From: RYN-230 sp963834705
GTDB lineage: Bacteria; Actinomycetota; Actinomycetes; Streptosporangiales; Streptosporangiaceae
DNA: 64,000 bases
Reading direction: 5' to 3'
Assembly: GCA_963834705.1 (NCBI GenBank)
Contig: CAWICV010000004.1
Coordinates: 228,071 to 292,070, forward strand
Positions 41,845 to 50,143 of this stretch are shown in pieces. The position numbers and the translations under genes are program-made. Each line of letters opens with the position of its first letter. Position 1 is the stretch's first letter. Under the pieces are notes generated by a model. That model was given only the letters and a program-made list of their open reading frames with translations, was not told where the DNA came from and searched no databases.

Positions 41845-42345
41845 ATGGCCGGACCCGTGCCAAGCGGTATCGACGACATCGGCTTGCTGCCGGGCAGTCA
41901 CGTCTGCGCGTGCTACCGCAGCGACAGCGACCGTGACCGGCTGGTCAACGGGTACCTGGGGGCGGGCGTGACCGCCAGGGACAAGTGCATCTGCGCGGCC
42001 GACTCGGCGGTTACCGCGGCCCGGCTCAGGGCGCTCCCCCAGTCCCGCGCCGAGCCCGGGCCCAACAGCCAGCTGAACATCCACCTGCCGGAAACGACCT
42101 ATCTGGCCGGCGAGATGACCTGGGCGCTGCGCGGCGCGCCGGGCGTGACCGTAGCCCAGGTCCGCGCGACCACCGGCTTCGGCCTGCAGGTGGCGGCCGA
42201 CCTGCGGCCGGTCGCGCCACCGTCCACCGCCGAACTGGCCGCGGTCCGATCGGCCGGCCCGCTGGGCATCCGCAAGTCCGAGTTCGCCGCGGCCGGACTG
42301 GCCCGGGCGTTCACGCCCCAGCACGGCCCGGGACGCGCGTGCTGA
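41845..42345 (+). CDS. MEDS-domain protein (DcmR-like sensory domain)
   Basis: 166 residues. GSHVCACYRSDSDRDRLVNG, YLGAGVTARDKCICAADSA and MTWALRGAPGVTVAQVRA are typical of the MEDS domain (methanogen/methylotroph DcmR sensory), a Rossmann-like ligand sensor often tied to anti-sigma or signalling genes. Ends within the first codons of the acyl-CoA synthetase (GTGCTGA overlap). Confidence 0.75.
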   Translation: MAGPVPSGIDDIGLLPGSHVCACYRSDSDRDRLVNGYLGAGVTARDKCICAADSAVTAARLRALPQSRAEPGPNSQLNIHLPETTYLAGEMTWALRGAPGVTVAQVRATTGFGLQVAADLRPVAPPSTAELAAVRSAGPLGIRKSEFAAAGLARAFTPQHGPGRAC

Positions 42346-44507
42346 CTGGCCCCCGCGGCCTCGCCGCCGTGTTCGAGCCGCGCCGGGTCGCCCTGATCGG
42401 GGCGTCTGACCAGCCCAGCTCGGTGGGCCGGCTGCTGTGGGACAACCTGGCCACGTTCCCCGGCGACGTGCTGCCGGTCAGCCAGTCCGCCCAGGTAGGC
42501 GGGCAGGCCGCCTACACCAGCCTCGATGACATCCCTGGCCCGGTGGACCTGGCCGTGGTCACCACCCCCGCGGCCACGGTCCCTGGCATTGTCCGGGCCG
42601 CCGCGGGCAAGGGCGTGGCCGCCGCGGTGGTGCTCAGCGCGGGCTTCGCGGAAGCCGGGGATGAGGGCGCGAAACTACAGGCCGAGGCGGTGACCGCGGC
42701 CCGGGCCGGCGGCGTGCGGCTGGTCGGGCCGAACTGCTTCGGGGTGCAGAACTCCCGGCTGCCGCTGAACGCCTCGATCGCGGCCGGCCTGCCCCGCAGC
42801 GGGGGTGGCGTCACCGTGGTCACCCAGTCCGGGTCGTACGGCATGGCAGTGCACGCGCTTGGCCTGGACGAGGGTCTCAGGGTGGCCAAGGTGCTCGCGG
42901 CGGGTAACAAGGCGGACATCAGCGACGCGGAACTGCTGTCTTACCTGCGCGACGACCCGGATACCACGGTGATCTGCCTGCTGCTGGAGTCGATCACCCA
43001 GGCCCGTGAGTTCTTCACCGAAGCCTGCCTGACCACCTCGCACAAGCCGGTCATCGCGGTGCTGGGCGGCCGGACCAGCGCCGGGCAGCGAGCCGCCCTG
43101 TCGCACACCGCCGCGCCGGCCACCGACGACGCAGCCCGCGACGCGGCACTGCGCCAGGCCGGCGTAGTCCGGGTGCGCACCGGTCTGCAGGCCCTGGACG
43201 CGGCCCGGGCTCTGTCCGGCCAGCCGGCGCCGCGCGGGCCGCGGGTCGCGGTGGTCACCAACTCCGGTGGCACCGGCGTGGAGCTCACCGACCTGCTGGC
43301 CGACCAGGGCCTGGTGCTCCCGGAGCTGAGCCAGCCGCTGCAGGACCGGCTGCGGGCCATCATGCCCGGCTACGCCAGCGCGCGGAACCCGGTTGACATG
43401 ACCCCGGCCTGGCACCTGTTCAGTACGGTGTACCCGGGTGCCATCGAGATGCTGGCCCGGTCGGGCGAGGTTGACGTGGTGGTGCCGGTGCTGCTGCAGC
43501 AGTCGGCCTCGGCCGAGGTAGCAGGCGTGGTGCGGGACGCGGTGCTGCGGCTGCGCGGGGATTCGGTGCCGGTGCCGGTGTACGTGTGCTGGGTCGCGCC
43601 CCGTTCTGCTGAGGAGTACGCCGGGGTGCTTCGTGATGTTGATATCCCGGTCTTCGCCTGGCCGGGGCGCACGGCTGAGGCAGTTGGCGTCGCGGTGCGA
43701 GCCGGGCAGGGGATGACAGCAGGGGCCGGCGCGTCCGGGGACCGGCGCGCGGCTGAACGCCCGGCACGCGCCAGCCGGACGCCCCGGCTCGCGGCCGCAC
43801 TGCGCGGGATGGACCACGGCGGGAGCGGGCTGCTGGACTCGGAAACCGCGCAGTCGCTGCTGGCTGATGCCGGGATCCCGGTGATTCAGACGGTGCGCTG
43901 CTGTAGCGCGGACACGGCGGCGGTGGCGGCTGAACGGCTTGGGTACCCGGCCGTAGTCAAGGTTGACCACCCGGAACTCATCCATAAGAGCGACGCGGGA
44001 GGTGTGCGGCTGAACCTCATGTCGGAGGCGGATGTGGTGGCGGCGGCGCGGGAGATGTTCGGGCTGGCGCATGAGGCTGCGGTGCTGGTGCAGCACCAGC
44101 ACGAGGGGATCGAAGTCGTTGTGGGCGGGGTTCAGGACGCGGAGTTCGGGGCGATGGTGCTGGCGGGGCTGGGTGGGGTGCTGGTGGAAACGCTGAGGGA
44201 TGTGCAGCTGGCGGTGGCGCCGGTGGACGAGGCGCAGGCCCGGGGCATGCTTTCGTCGCTACGGGAGGCGGCAGTGTTTCGCGGGGTGCGGGGGCAGGCG
44301 GCGGTGGATTTGGGGGCGGTGGCGGATGTTGTGGTGCGGATCAGTGAGCTGGTGGATGGGCACCCCGAGATTGCGGAGCTGGACCTTAATCCGGTGCTGG
44401 CAGATGAGACGGGGTGTGTGGCGGTGGACTGGCGGATCCGGATTTCTGCCCCGCCATGGGGATCGGCGGACGCAGATCGGTCCCCGGGGAGGGAAGAACC
44501 GCACTGA
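42339..44507 (+). CDS. NDP-forming acyl-CoA synthetase (ACD family, fused alpha and beta)
   Basis: 722 residues, GTG 42339. CoA-binding N-terminus FEPRRVALIGASDQPSSVGR, LVGPNCFGVQNS, the ligase-CoA flavodoxin domains with catalytic His in RAALSHTAAPATDDAA, then an ATP-grasp beta part: LADAGIPVIQT, YPAVVKVDHPELIHKSDAGG, GIEVVVGGVQDAEFGAMVLA and AELDLNPVLA. Converts acyl-CoA, Pi and NDP to acid and NTP, or the reverse. Overlaps the MEDS gene. Third-position base usage shifts in the last third (more G-ending codons). Confidence 0.9.
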   Translation: MLTGPRGLAAVFEPRRVALIGASDQPSSVGRLLWDNLATFPGDVLPVSQSAQVGGQAAYTSLDDIPGPVDLAVVTTPAATVPGIVRAAAGKGVAAAVVLSAGFAEAGDEGAKLQAEAVTAARAGGVRLVGPNCFGVQNSRLPLNASIAAGLPRSGGGVTVVTQSGSYGMAVHALGLDEGLRVAKVLAAGNKADISDAELLSYLRDDPDTTVICLLLESITQAREFFTEACLTTSHKPVIAVLGGRTSAGQRAALSHTAAPATDDAARDAALRQAGVVRVRTGLQALDAARALSGQPAPRGPRVAVVTNSGGTGVELTDLLADQGLVLPELSQPLQDRLRAIMPGYASARNPVDMTPAWHLFSTVYPGAIEMLARSGEVDVVVPVLLQQSASAEVAGVVRDAVLRLRGDSVPVPVYVCWVAPRSAEEYAGVLRDVDIPVFAWPGRTAEAVGVAVRAGQGMTAGAGASGDRRAAERPARASRTPRLAAALRGMDHGGSGLLDSETAQSLLADAGIPVIQTVRCCSADTAAVAAERLGYPAVVKVDHPELIHKSDAGGVRLNLMSEADVVAAAREMFGLAHEAAVLVQHQHEGIEVVVGGVQDAEFGAMVLAGLGGVLVETLRDVQLAVAPVDEAQARGMLSSLREAAVFRGVRGQAAVDLGAVADVVVRISELVDGHPEIAELDLNPVLADETGCVAVDWRIRISAPPWGSADADRSPGREEPH

Positions 44508-44568
44508 TCAGCGGGTCTACGCTCCTGCCACCTCTGGTCACCGCTGGAAGGCTCGATCGCGTACGACC

Positions 44569-44658
44569 AGGCCCGTTCTGGCGCCAAGCGTCATCCTGCG
44601 CCGCCGCACCGACAAGCAAGCCCACTCCCTCGCCATTGTTCTCGCGAACCTCGGCCGG
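44569..44658 (+). pseudogene. Fragment of a DUF5615 PIN-like toxin gene
   Basis: RPVLAPSVILRRRTDKQAHS then LAIVLANLG is nearly the same as residues of the intact DUF5615 protein at 55643-56017 (MLAPSVILLRRADKRARSLA). Only about 30 codons survive, without start or stop. Confidence 0.7.
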
Positions 44659-45555
44659 TCAGCGCGGCCAGGCGGTCCGGTCAGCCTCGGTGACCGGGTC
44701 GGCCGTCATCAGACGGGCGCCTGTAGCCGCCGCGATCTGTGCCGAGGCGGCCGGTCCGGCCAGGGCGAGCGGCCCGCGCCGGGCGAGCGCGGCCAGATCG
44801 GCCTCGAGCGGTTCGAGCACCGCTTGCTGGGTGGCCGACACCACGATCAAGTCCGGGCGGCCGAGTTCCGCGGCCCCGGCTAGCTCGGCCATGGGGGTGT
44901 TGGCGCCCAGGTAGCCGATTCGCCATCCGTTGCCGTGCAGCACAATGCCGAACATCAGGAGGGCCAAGTCGTGCAGCTCGCCCGGGGGGCAGGCAAGCAG
45001 GGCCAGCGGTCCGTGCCCGCTGCCCCAGCCCCGGGCCAGGCCCGCGAGCCGGCCGCGGATGACATTGCTCGCGAAGTGCTCCATCGCGACGCTAGCCGTC
45101 CCGCGCTGCCACCGGTCACCCAGATCGAGCAGGTAGGGCAGCACTACGTCGCGAAGCACGGCCGGGATGGAACGCTCGGCCAGCAACCGGTCCAGGACGG
45201 CCTGCGCCGCCGGTTCGTCGAACGCATCCAGCGCCTGCTGGAACGCGCCGGTCGTGAGTGGGCCGGCTGGCTGGCCGACAGTAAGTGGGCTGGCTACCTC
45301 GCCGGAAGCGGCATCGGGCGTGCTGAGGGTCGCGCGCGCGGCCTGCGCCGCGGACAGGCCGTCCGCGAGATAGGCCTGCATCTGGCGAATCCGCCGCTCG
45401 TCGGCCGTGGAATACAACCGGAACCCACCTGAGGACCGCGTCGGCCGCAGCAGGCCGTAGCGGCTCTCCCAGGCCCGCAGCAGATGGGTGCTGACGCCTA
45501 CGCGCCGGCTCAGCTCGCCGATACGCAGCAGCGGGCGGTCCGGGGCGGTGGTCAT
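44659..45555 (-). CDS. CarH/LitR-type B12-dependent MerR regulator
   Basis: 298 residues from ATG 45555 (GTG 45561 also open). N-terminal MerR HTH RIGELSRRVGVSTHLLRAWE with SRYGLLRPTRSSGGFRLYS. Then the B12-binding helical domain with the W-x9-EH motif (W149, E159, H160 in WQRGTASVAMEH) and a cobalamin-binding Rossmann domain whose axial His195 (PGELHDLAL) is 35 residues after H160, as in CarH. CarH holds AdoCbl and is a repressor relieved by light. Divergent from a secreted protein and a YbgA-like gene, with a palindrome TGTCTAGACA between. Confidence 0.9.
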   Translation of the reverse strand: MTTAPDRPLLRIGELSRRVGVSTHLLRAWESRYGLLRPTRSSGGFRLYSTADERRIRQMQAYLADGLSAAQAARATLSTPDAASGEVASPLTVGQPAGPLTTGAFQQALDAFDEPAAQAVLDRLLAERSIPAVLRDVVLPYLLDLGDRWQRGTASVAMEHFASNVIRGRLAGLARGWGSGHGPLALLACPPGELHDLALLMFGIVLHGNGWRIGYLGANTPMAELAGAAELGRPDLIVVSATQQAVLEPLEADLAALARRGPLALAGPAASAQIAAATGARLMTADPVTEADRTAWPR

Positions 45556-45561
45556 GATCAC

Positions 45562-45650
45562 ATTCTACAATGTCTAGACAGAAGTTTGACAGGGTGAGGG
45601 CGCTGGCGTACGGTCTTCCTCAACCAACCTTCGACAAAGCCTAGACAGCG
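45562..45650. promoter_or_regulatory. Probable CarH operator region
   Basis: Perfect palindrome TGTCTAGACA at 45571-45580 between the regulator and the divergent gene, and a matching half CTAGACA at 45641-45647. TTGACA lies at 45586. Position and repeat suggest the CarH-like protein represses both directions in the dark. Confidence 0.65.
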
Positions 45651-45689
45651 GGCATCCGGCCCGGGGGTTGAGGGGAGAGGACCAGGACC

Positions 45690-46316
45690 ATGCGAAAACT
45701 GGCGTATCTGGCCGCTGCCACGGCGGTCACCGGACTGCTAGCCGGTTCAGCAGGCACCGCGGCCTCGGCGGCCACGGCGCGGCCGACCGCGATTCGGGCG
45801 GCCGGGGCGCAGGTGCGGGGTGGGGCCACCGCGGTCACCACCGCGCCCGGCATCGCCCCGGCGCTGCTGAAGAACGGCATCGTGCCGCTCGCTACCTGGC
45901 CGGGCACCCAAACGGTGCGGGCCAGCCGGGGCGGCCCCGTGGCAGAATTCACCTTCCCGGTGACTGGCGGCCGCGTCACGGCCAGCCCGCTCGGCGGCAA
46001 GGTCAACCACACGGGCGGGATCCTGTTCGTCAACGTGAAGAACGGCAGGAGCATCACAGTCAGCCGGTTCACCATTAATCTCACTCACGCCGACCTGACC
46101 GGGATCGTGAATGGCAACCCCAAGGCCCGGGTGCCGCTGTTCCGCCTCGACCTGTCGCACGCCAGGCTCAGCGGCGGCAAGAACACCATCACGGCCAGCG
46201 GCATCGTGCTCAAGCTCACCTCGGTCGCGGCCAAGGCGCTCAATGCCTCGCTGGGCAGCAAGCTGTTCACCGCTGGCCTGAAGCTGGGCACCGCCAGGAC
46301 CCTGCTCCGCATCTAG
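45690..46316 (+). CDS. Secreted beta-rich protein
   Basis: 208 residues with a clear signal peptide MRKLAYLAAATAVTGLLAGS ending at ASA-AT. The mature protein has repeats of hydrophobic strands: EFTFPVTGGRVTASPLGGKV, TVSRFTINLTHADLTGIVNG and VPLFRLDLSHARLSGG, ending in VAAKALNASLGSKLFTAG. This pattern is common to actinobacterial exported proteins of unknown role. First gene divergent from the CarH-like regulator, so probably light-induced. Confidence 0.75.
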   Translation: MRKLAYLAAATAVTGLLAGSAGTAASAATARPTAIRAAGAQVRGGATAVTTAPGIAPALLKNGIVPLATWPGTQTVRASRGGPVAEFTFPVTGGRVTASPLGGKVNHTGGILFVNVKNGRSITVSRFTINLTHADLTGIVNGNPKARVPLFRLDLSHARLSGGKNTITASGIVLKLTSVAAKALNASLGSKLFTAGLKLGTARTLLRI

Positions 46317-46374
46317 CTGCCTCGCCAGGCGAAATCCCGAGGGCAGCCATTCTGGGCAAAGGAATAAGCAGCTG

Positions 46375-47340
46375 ATGACCTTCACCGCTGCGCACCGGCA
46401 GGACGGCGCTGGTCCGGTGCGGCCTCGCATCGGAGTGTCCAGTTGCCTGCTCGGTGAGCCGGTCCGGTTCAATGGCGGGCACAGCCGATCCCGGTTCCTC
46501 ACCGACGAACTCGGTCCTCACGTTGAGTACGTGCCGTTCTGCCCGGAGCTGGCCATCGGACTCGGCAGCCCCCGGGAGACGCTGCGGCTGACCACCGCAG
46601 GCCACCTCATCAACCGCGCCGGCACCGCCGACCACACCGCCGCGATTGATGGCCTGCCACTGGCGGGAGGCCTGGACGGCTACGTCGTCAAGTCCAGGTC
46701 GCCCTCGTGCGGGCTGCACGGCGTCGCCCGGTATGGGGGCGGTGATGCCGTGCAGCCCGCCGACCACCGGGGACGCGGCGTCTTCGCCGGGCGGCTGACC
46801 GCCGCCTTTCCCCAGCTGGCGGCCGAGGAGGACGGACGACTGCACGACGCCGGGCTGCGCGAAGCGTTTGCCGAGCGGGTGTTCGCCAGCGCCCGGCTCC
46901 GGGCTTTGCTGTCCGGACCCTGGCAGCCGCGCGATCTGATCGGCTTCCACGCCCGGCACAAGCTGCAACTGCTGGCCCATGACCCGCACCGTGGCCTGCT
47001 CGCCGGCCGGGTCGTGGCCCGCGTCGGCTCGGCTGGACGGCCGCAGACCGCGGCCCGCTACCAAAGCCTGTTCCACGCCGCGATGGCAGGGAAAGCCACC
47101 CGGGGCCGGCACACCAACGTGCTGCTGCATGCGTTCAGCCAGGTGGGCAGCACCCTCGGCCGGGGCCAGCGAGACGATCTGCTGAAGCGGATCGAGGCCT
47201 ACCGGAGGGGCCAAGCGCCGCTGAGCGTGCCGGTTGCGCTGCTAGACCATCACACCAGCAGCGGCACGCTCCCGTGGCTGGCGGGCCAGACATATCTGCG
47301 GCCCTTCCCCGCCGAGCTCCGGCTGCGGCACAGCATCTGA
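46375..47340 (+). CDS. DUF523-DUF1722 (YbgA-like) protein
   Basis: 321 residues. DUF523 N-terminus: RIGVSSCLLGEPVRFNGGHS, VPFCPELAIGLGSPRE and VKSRSPSCGLHGV supply conserved cysteines. DUF1722 (YbgA) C-terminus: DLIGFHARHKLQLLAHDPHR and HTNVLLHAFSQVGSTLG. In E. coli ybgA is beside the photolyase gene phrB, and DUF523/YbgA genes are common in light-regulated LitR/CarH regulons, matching the position here. Confidence 0.9.
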   Translation: MTFTAAHRQDGAGPVRPRIGVSSCLLGEPVRFNGGHSRSRFLTDELGPHVEYVPFCPELAIGLGSPRETLRLTTAGHLINRAGTADHTAAIDGLPLAGGLDGYVVKSRSPSCGLHGVARYGGGDAVQPADHRGRGVFAGRLTAAFPQLAAEEDGRLHDAGLREAFAERVFASARLRALLSGPWQPRDLIGFHARHKLQLLAHDPHRGLLAGRVVARVGSAGRPQTAARYQSLFHAAMAGKATRGRHTNVLLHAFSQVGSTLGRGQRDDLLKRIEAYRRGQAPLSVPVALLDHHTSSGTLPWLAGQTYLRPFPAELRLRHSI

Positions 47341-47385
47341 TCGGCCCGACACTCACCGGCCGCCTTCGACCGAGCACTATCATAC

Positions 47386-47400
47386 GACTACAATGTAGTC
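47386..47400. promoter_or_regulatory. Operator-like palindrome before the RHH antitoxin
   Basis: GACTACAATGTAGTC is a perfect 7-1-7 inverted repeat ending at the base before the ATG. Such repeats are typical for autoregulated ribbon-helix-helix antitoxins. Confidence 0.7.
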
Positions 47401-47847
47401 ATGAGTAAGCGTGCCGCCACGCCAGTCCGGTTCGATCCGGAGGTAGCCGACCGGTTGTCGTCGTTCGCTGCCGCCAACTCTGGCATGTCTTTGTCATCAG
47501 CGGCCAACCGGCTCGTAGACGAAGCGCTGCGCATGGCCGAGCATCCTGGCATCATGTTCCGACCTGGATCTACGGGACGCCGGGCAGGACTGATCGGCGG
47601 CCCAGACGTGTGGGAGGCCGTACGGGCGGTCAAGTCAGCCCGCGCGTCAGAGCCCGGCCTGCCGGAGGATGCACTGCTCGACCTGATAGCCGAGAACACC
47701 GGGATGCCTGCTCGCTCGTTGCGCATCGCTATCCGGTACTGGGCGTCCTATCCTGACGAAATAGATGCCGAGATCGTCGCCGCCGACGCGGCCGACGAGG
47801 CGGCCCAACAAGCCTGGCGGCGTGAACGCCGACTGCTCGCCGGGTGA
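47401..47847 (+). CDS. Ribbon-helix-helix-type antitoxin
   Basis: 148 residues. ATPVRFDPEVADRLSSFAAA NSGMSLSSAANRLVDEALR fits an RHH (CopG/Arc) DNA-binding unit. The C-terminal half DALLDLIAENTGMPARSLRI, AIRYWASYPDEIDAEI, resembles the DUF433-like region that binds DUF5615 toxins. Stop overlaps the toxin start (GTGA). Auto-repressor by analogy. Confidence 0.75.
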   Translation: MSKRAATPVRFDPEVADRLSSFAAANSGMSLSSAANRLVDEALRMAEHPGIMFRPGSTGRRAGLIGGPDVWEAVRAVKSARASEPGLPEDALLDLIAENTGMPARSLRIAIRYWASYPDEIDAEIVAADAADEAAQQAWRRERRLLAG

Positions 47848-48218
47848 ACGTTGTGAGCCGACTGCTGCTGGACGAGATGTTCTCCGGCGCCATCGCCGGG
47901 CAATTGCGCGATAAGGGCCACGACATCGTCGCCGTCGTGGAAGATCCGGCACTGACCGGTTTAGCTGACGACCAGATCCTGGCCCACGCCACCGCGGCTG
48001 ACCGCGTCCTGGTGACAGCAAATATTAAGGACTTCATGCCCCTGGACGCCCGCTACCGGGCCGCCAGCCAGACTCACGCCGGACTGATCCTCGTCTCGAC
48101 GAAGACTTTCCCTCAAGATCGCAGCTTCACCGCTGCGATCACCAGCGCATTGTCCGCTCTGCTCGACCAGTCCCACGCCATCCAGGCCGGGCAAGTGCTC
48201 TTTCTCGCCCGGCCGTAA
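47844..48218 (+). CDS. DUF5615 PIN-like toxin
   Basis: 124 residues from GTG overlapping the antitoxin stop. LLLDEMFSGAIAGQLRDKGH, LADDQILAHATAADRVLVTA and NIKDFMPLDARY carry the scattered acids of PIN-like nucleases in the DUF5615/Mut7-C group. Second copy of the family in the window; likely RNase component of a VapBC-like module. Confidence 0.8.
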   Translation: MNVVSRLLLDEMFSGAIAGQLRDKGHDIVAVVEDPALTGLADDQILAHATAADRVLVTANIKDFMPLDARYRAASQTHAGLILVSTKTFPQDRSFTAAITSALSALLDQSHAIQAGQVLFLARP

Positions 48219-48376
48219 CTGCCGCCGGATCTGCCGCAGCATCACTAGCGCACGCGTTCCAGCGCATCGGGCCCTGTTCAGCACGGCAGTGATCCAGCCC
48301 GGCAGGTCCGTGTCGCCGCCGCACGCCCGGCTTGACTCTCCGGTCTCCTGTCCTGCCGAATCGAGTGTGCTTCTGA

Positions 48377-48817
48377 TCAGATGGTCCAGCCAGCGTCGAT
48401 CTCGTGGGGGAATGCAGTCATCCAGTAGCCGGGTAGAACTTCCCTGAGGGTCCTCCACACGACGACGGTCGGATCGCTGCGATCAGCCACGGCCACGAGG
48501 ACGCCCGGGCCGTAGACAGCGAGGCGCTCCCCACCCACGCCGCAGGGACTCAGCATGACGGTGCGGCCGCCCAGCTGTCGAGGCAGGCAGACGGACGCGA
48601 CGACTCGCTGGTTCAAGCGGTAGGCCCCGCGTTCGGGTAGGCCGTGCGGCCTGAAAGTTGCGTGGTACCGGCTACGCCGTGGTGGCGCTGGATGCGGGTT
48701 GGTCCTAGCCGCACTGGCTGGGATGCTGTCAGGGAGGCCTAACGCGCGCAGCGCTGGCGCTGCGCAACGGGGGAGGACGCAATGCCCGGACAGGTTCCCA
48801 CGGGTGAGATCCATCAC
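48377..48817 (-). CDS. Hypothetical protein, uncertain
   Basis: Open frame of 146 codons in the otherwise empty 560 bp after the toxin gene. The last 75 residues, GERLAVYGPGVLVAVADRSD and VVWRTLREVLPGYWMTAFPH, look coding, but the first part overlaps the RBS and start of the VOC gene on the other strand. No family recognised; could be a decayed toxin-like gene. A start nearer 48550 would be more credible. Confidence 0.3.
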   Translation of the reverse strand: MMDLTRGNLSGHCVLPRCAAPALRALGLPDSIPASAARTNPHPAPPRRSRYHATFRPHGLPERGAYRLNQRVVASVCLPRQLGGRTVMLSPCGVGGERLAVYGPGVLVAVADRSDPTVVVWRTLREVLPGYWMTAFPHEIDAGWTI

Positions 48818-49234
48818 TTGCGGCTCACAGTGACCGACTTGGAGCGCAGTCGCCAGTTCTACACAGGCTTGCTCGGCTTTGAGGTGGTGGTGGAATCGCC
48901 GCCGCCAGACGATCCGTCAGCAGCCGAGGCGTTCAAGATCTTGTTCGGGGGCGTGGTGATGGCCCGCGGCAATTTGCTGATGGGCCTGCGGCCGGTCGCG
49001 CAATCGGGTGACCATTTCGATCCTGACCGGGTGGGGCTTGACCATCTCAGCCTCAGCGTGGCCAGCCACGGTGACTTGGAGCAGGCGATCCGGCTGTTCA
49101 GCGAGCAGGGTGTCCCACATGGAGAGATCACCACCCTGGCGTCATTCGGTATCGATGTGCTCCCGTTCGAAGATCCAGATGGCATCCAGCTCGAACTAAC
49201 CGCGCCGATGGCGCCACCCTCGGAGCAAACCTGA
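48782..49234 (+). CDS. Glyoxalase/VOC-family protein
   Basis: 150 residues, GGGAGG 6 nt upstream. EIHHLRLTVTDLERSRQFYT, VGLDHLSLSVASHGDLEQAI and VLPFEDPDGIQLELTAP carry the His and Glu ligands expected of a VOC metal site (H12, H about 82, E about 139). Possible dioxygenase or glyoxalase; substrate unknown. Confidence 0.9.
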   Translation: MPGQVPTGEIHHLRLTVTDLERSRQFYTGLLGFEVVVESPPPDDPSAAEAFKILFGGVVMARGNLLMGLRPVAQSGDHFDPDRVGLDHLSLSVASHGDLEQAIRLFSEQGVPHGEITTLASFGIDVLPFEDPDGIQLELTAPMAPPSEQT

Positions 49235-49258
49235 CGCGCTGCACATTCCACGCCGCCA

Positions 49259-49280
49259 GCGGCGGCGCTTGCGCCGCCGC
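49259..49280 (+). terminator. GC hairpin after the VOC gene
   Basis: Perfect 10-bp stem GCGGCGGCGC and its complement across TT, 25 nt after the stop, facing the convergent toxin gene as well. Confidence 0.6.
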
Positions 49281-49329
49281 CTCGATCTCTCCCTATGGGT
49301 AATTCGACAACGGGCGTCGTGGGAATTTC

Positions 49330-49614
49330 TCAGGCTTGATAGACGTCGCGCCGGTGGCCAATGTCTACGACGGTGACAACACGAGCCTTGTCATCTACCC
49401 GGTAGATCACGCGGTAGGTTCCGCGTCGCGCGCTGAACCTGTCATCGAGCGGCGGAAGTAGCCGCTTGCCGATGCGATGCGGTTGCTCTAGCAGTGGCCC
49501 GGCGATGAAGTCGTACGCGGCAGCCGCGACGGCTTCGGGCAGCTTTTCAGCAAGTGCTCGTCGCACCGTCGGAGTTGCCCTGAGGGTGTACGGCTCTTGT
49601 GTACTTTCGTTCAC
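49330..49614 (-). CDS. RelE/ParE-family toxin
   Basis: 94 residues. YTLRATPTVRRALAEKLPEA, PHRIGKRLLPPLDDRFSARR and GTYRVIYRVDDKARVVTVVD IGHRRDVY form the RelE beta-sheet with the basic catalytic-side residues. Starts inside the ATGA overlap with the Phd-like antitoxin. Inhibits translation by mRNA cleavage by family. Confidence 0.9.
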   Translation of the reverse strand: MNESTQEPYTLRATPTVRRALAEKLPEAVAAAAYDFIAGPLLEQPHRIGKRLLPPLDDRFSARRGTYRVIYRVDDKARVVTVVDIGHRRDVYQA

Positions 49615-49892
49615 TCGTGTGCCATGCGATGGCGGATCGTTTCGGCGAGTTCCGCCGCTGATACCTCCTCGCCGCGGGCGAGCTCGGCATCAGATTCCGC
49701 CAGCCTGCGCATTGTGCCGACGTCTCGCATGATGGCCAGAGTCGCTTCTAGCCGCTCCAGGTCCTCTATGGCAACCAGCACGGCGGAGGGGCGGCCGTGG
49801 ACGGTGACAGTCACTCGCTCGTGGTGGTCGTGTACGCGGCCGACGAGTTCAGACAGGTGGGACTTCACTTCCCCCAGAGGCAGGGTCGTCAT
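49611..49892 (-). CDS. Phd/RelB-type antitoxin
   Basis: 93 residues from ATG 49892; longer upstream starts lie in non-coding sequence. LPLGEVKSHLSELVGRVHDH and VTVTVHGRPSAVLVAIEDLE are the Phd/YefM antitoxin fold, with an acidic toxin-binding tail. Overlaps the RelE-like toxin by 4 nt. A palindrome GTCAAAAGTTTGAC lies directly upstream. Confidence 0.9.
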   Translation of the reverse strand: MTTLPLGEVKSHLSELVGRVHDHHERVTVTVHGRPSAVLVAIEDLERLEATLAIMRDVGTMRRLAESDAELARGEEVSAAELAETIRHRMAHE

Positions 49893-49893
49893 A

Positions 49894-49907
49894 GTCAAAA
49901 GTTTGAC
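49894..49907. promoter_or_regulatory. Antitoxin operator palindrome
   Basis: GTCAAAAGTTTGAC: GTCAAA and TTTGAC around AG, two bases upstream of the antitoxin ATG; another GTCAAAC half occurs about 16 bp further. Fits Phd/YefM autoregulation. Confidence 0.65.
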
Positions 49908-50046
49908 CAAACCACGGCAGGAAGTCAAACCAAGGTCGGCGATCACCGCATCGGCCTATGAACCATCGGCCGAAGTACGGGCAAGCCTGGTCGGGCGGCA
50001 GGAGCACGAACTCGTCTTGAAATCCGTTTACAACAGGCAAGCACAA

Positions 50047-50070
50047 GCCCCTTCCATGATCGGAAGGGGC
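50047..50070 (-). terminator. tRNA-type terminator hairpin next to tRNA scar A
   Basis: GCCCCTTCC pairs with GGAAGGGGC around ATGATC, 9 nt beyond the CCA end of the tRNA fragment on the minus strand. Confidence 0.6.
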
Positions 50071-50078
50071 CCTGGCCT

Positions 50079-50128
50079 TGGTAGCGGGGGCGGGATTTGA
50101 TTCCCCGCGACCTCTGGGTTATGAGCCA
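50079..50128 (-). pseudogene. 3'-half tRNA-Met (CAU) scar, copy A
   Basis: On the minus strand: GGCTCATAACCCAGAGGTC, a T-arm with altered loop (GGGGAATCAAATCCCG), then CCCCGCTACCA. Contains the CAT anticodon and acceptor end but no D-arm or 5' acceptor strand. A cleaner copy is at 55230-55276. Typical of an att scar left by an element integrating in a tRNA 3' end. Confidence 0.75.
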
Positions 50129-50143
50129 AGTCAGCACCGTTCA

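Noticed and set aside
50079..50128. Complete tRNA-Met gene
   Set aside because: Only anticodon arm to CCA is present; D-arm and 5' acceptor strand are absent in both copies.
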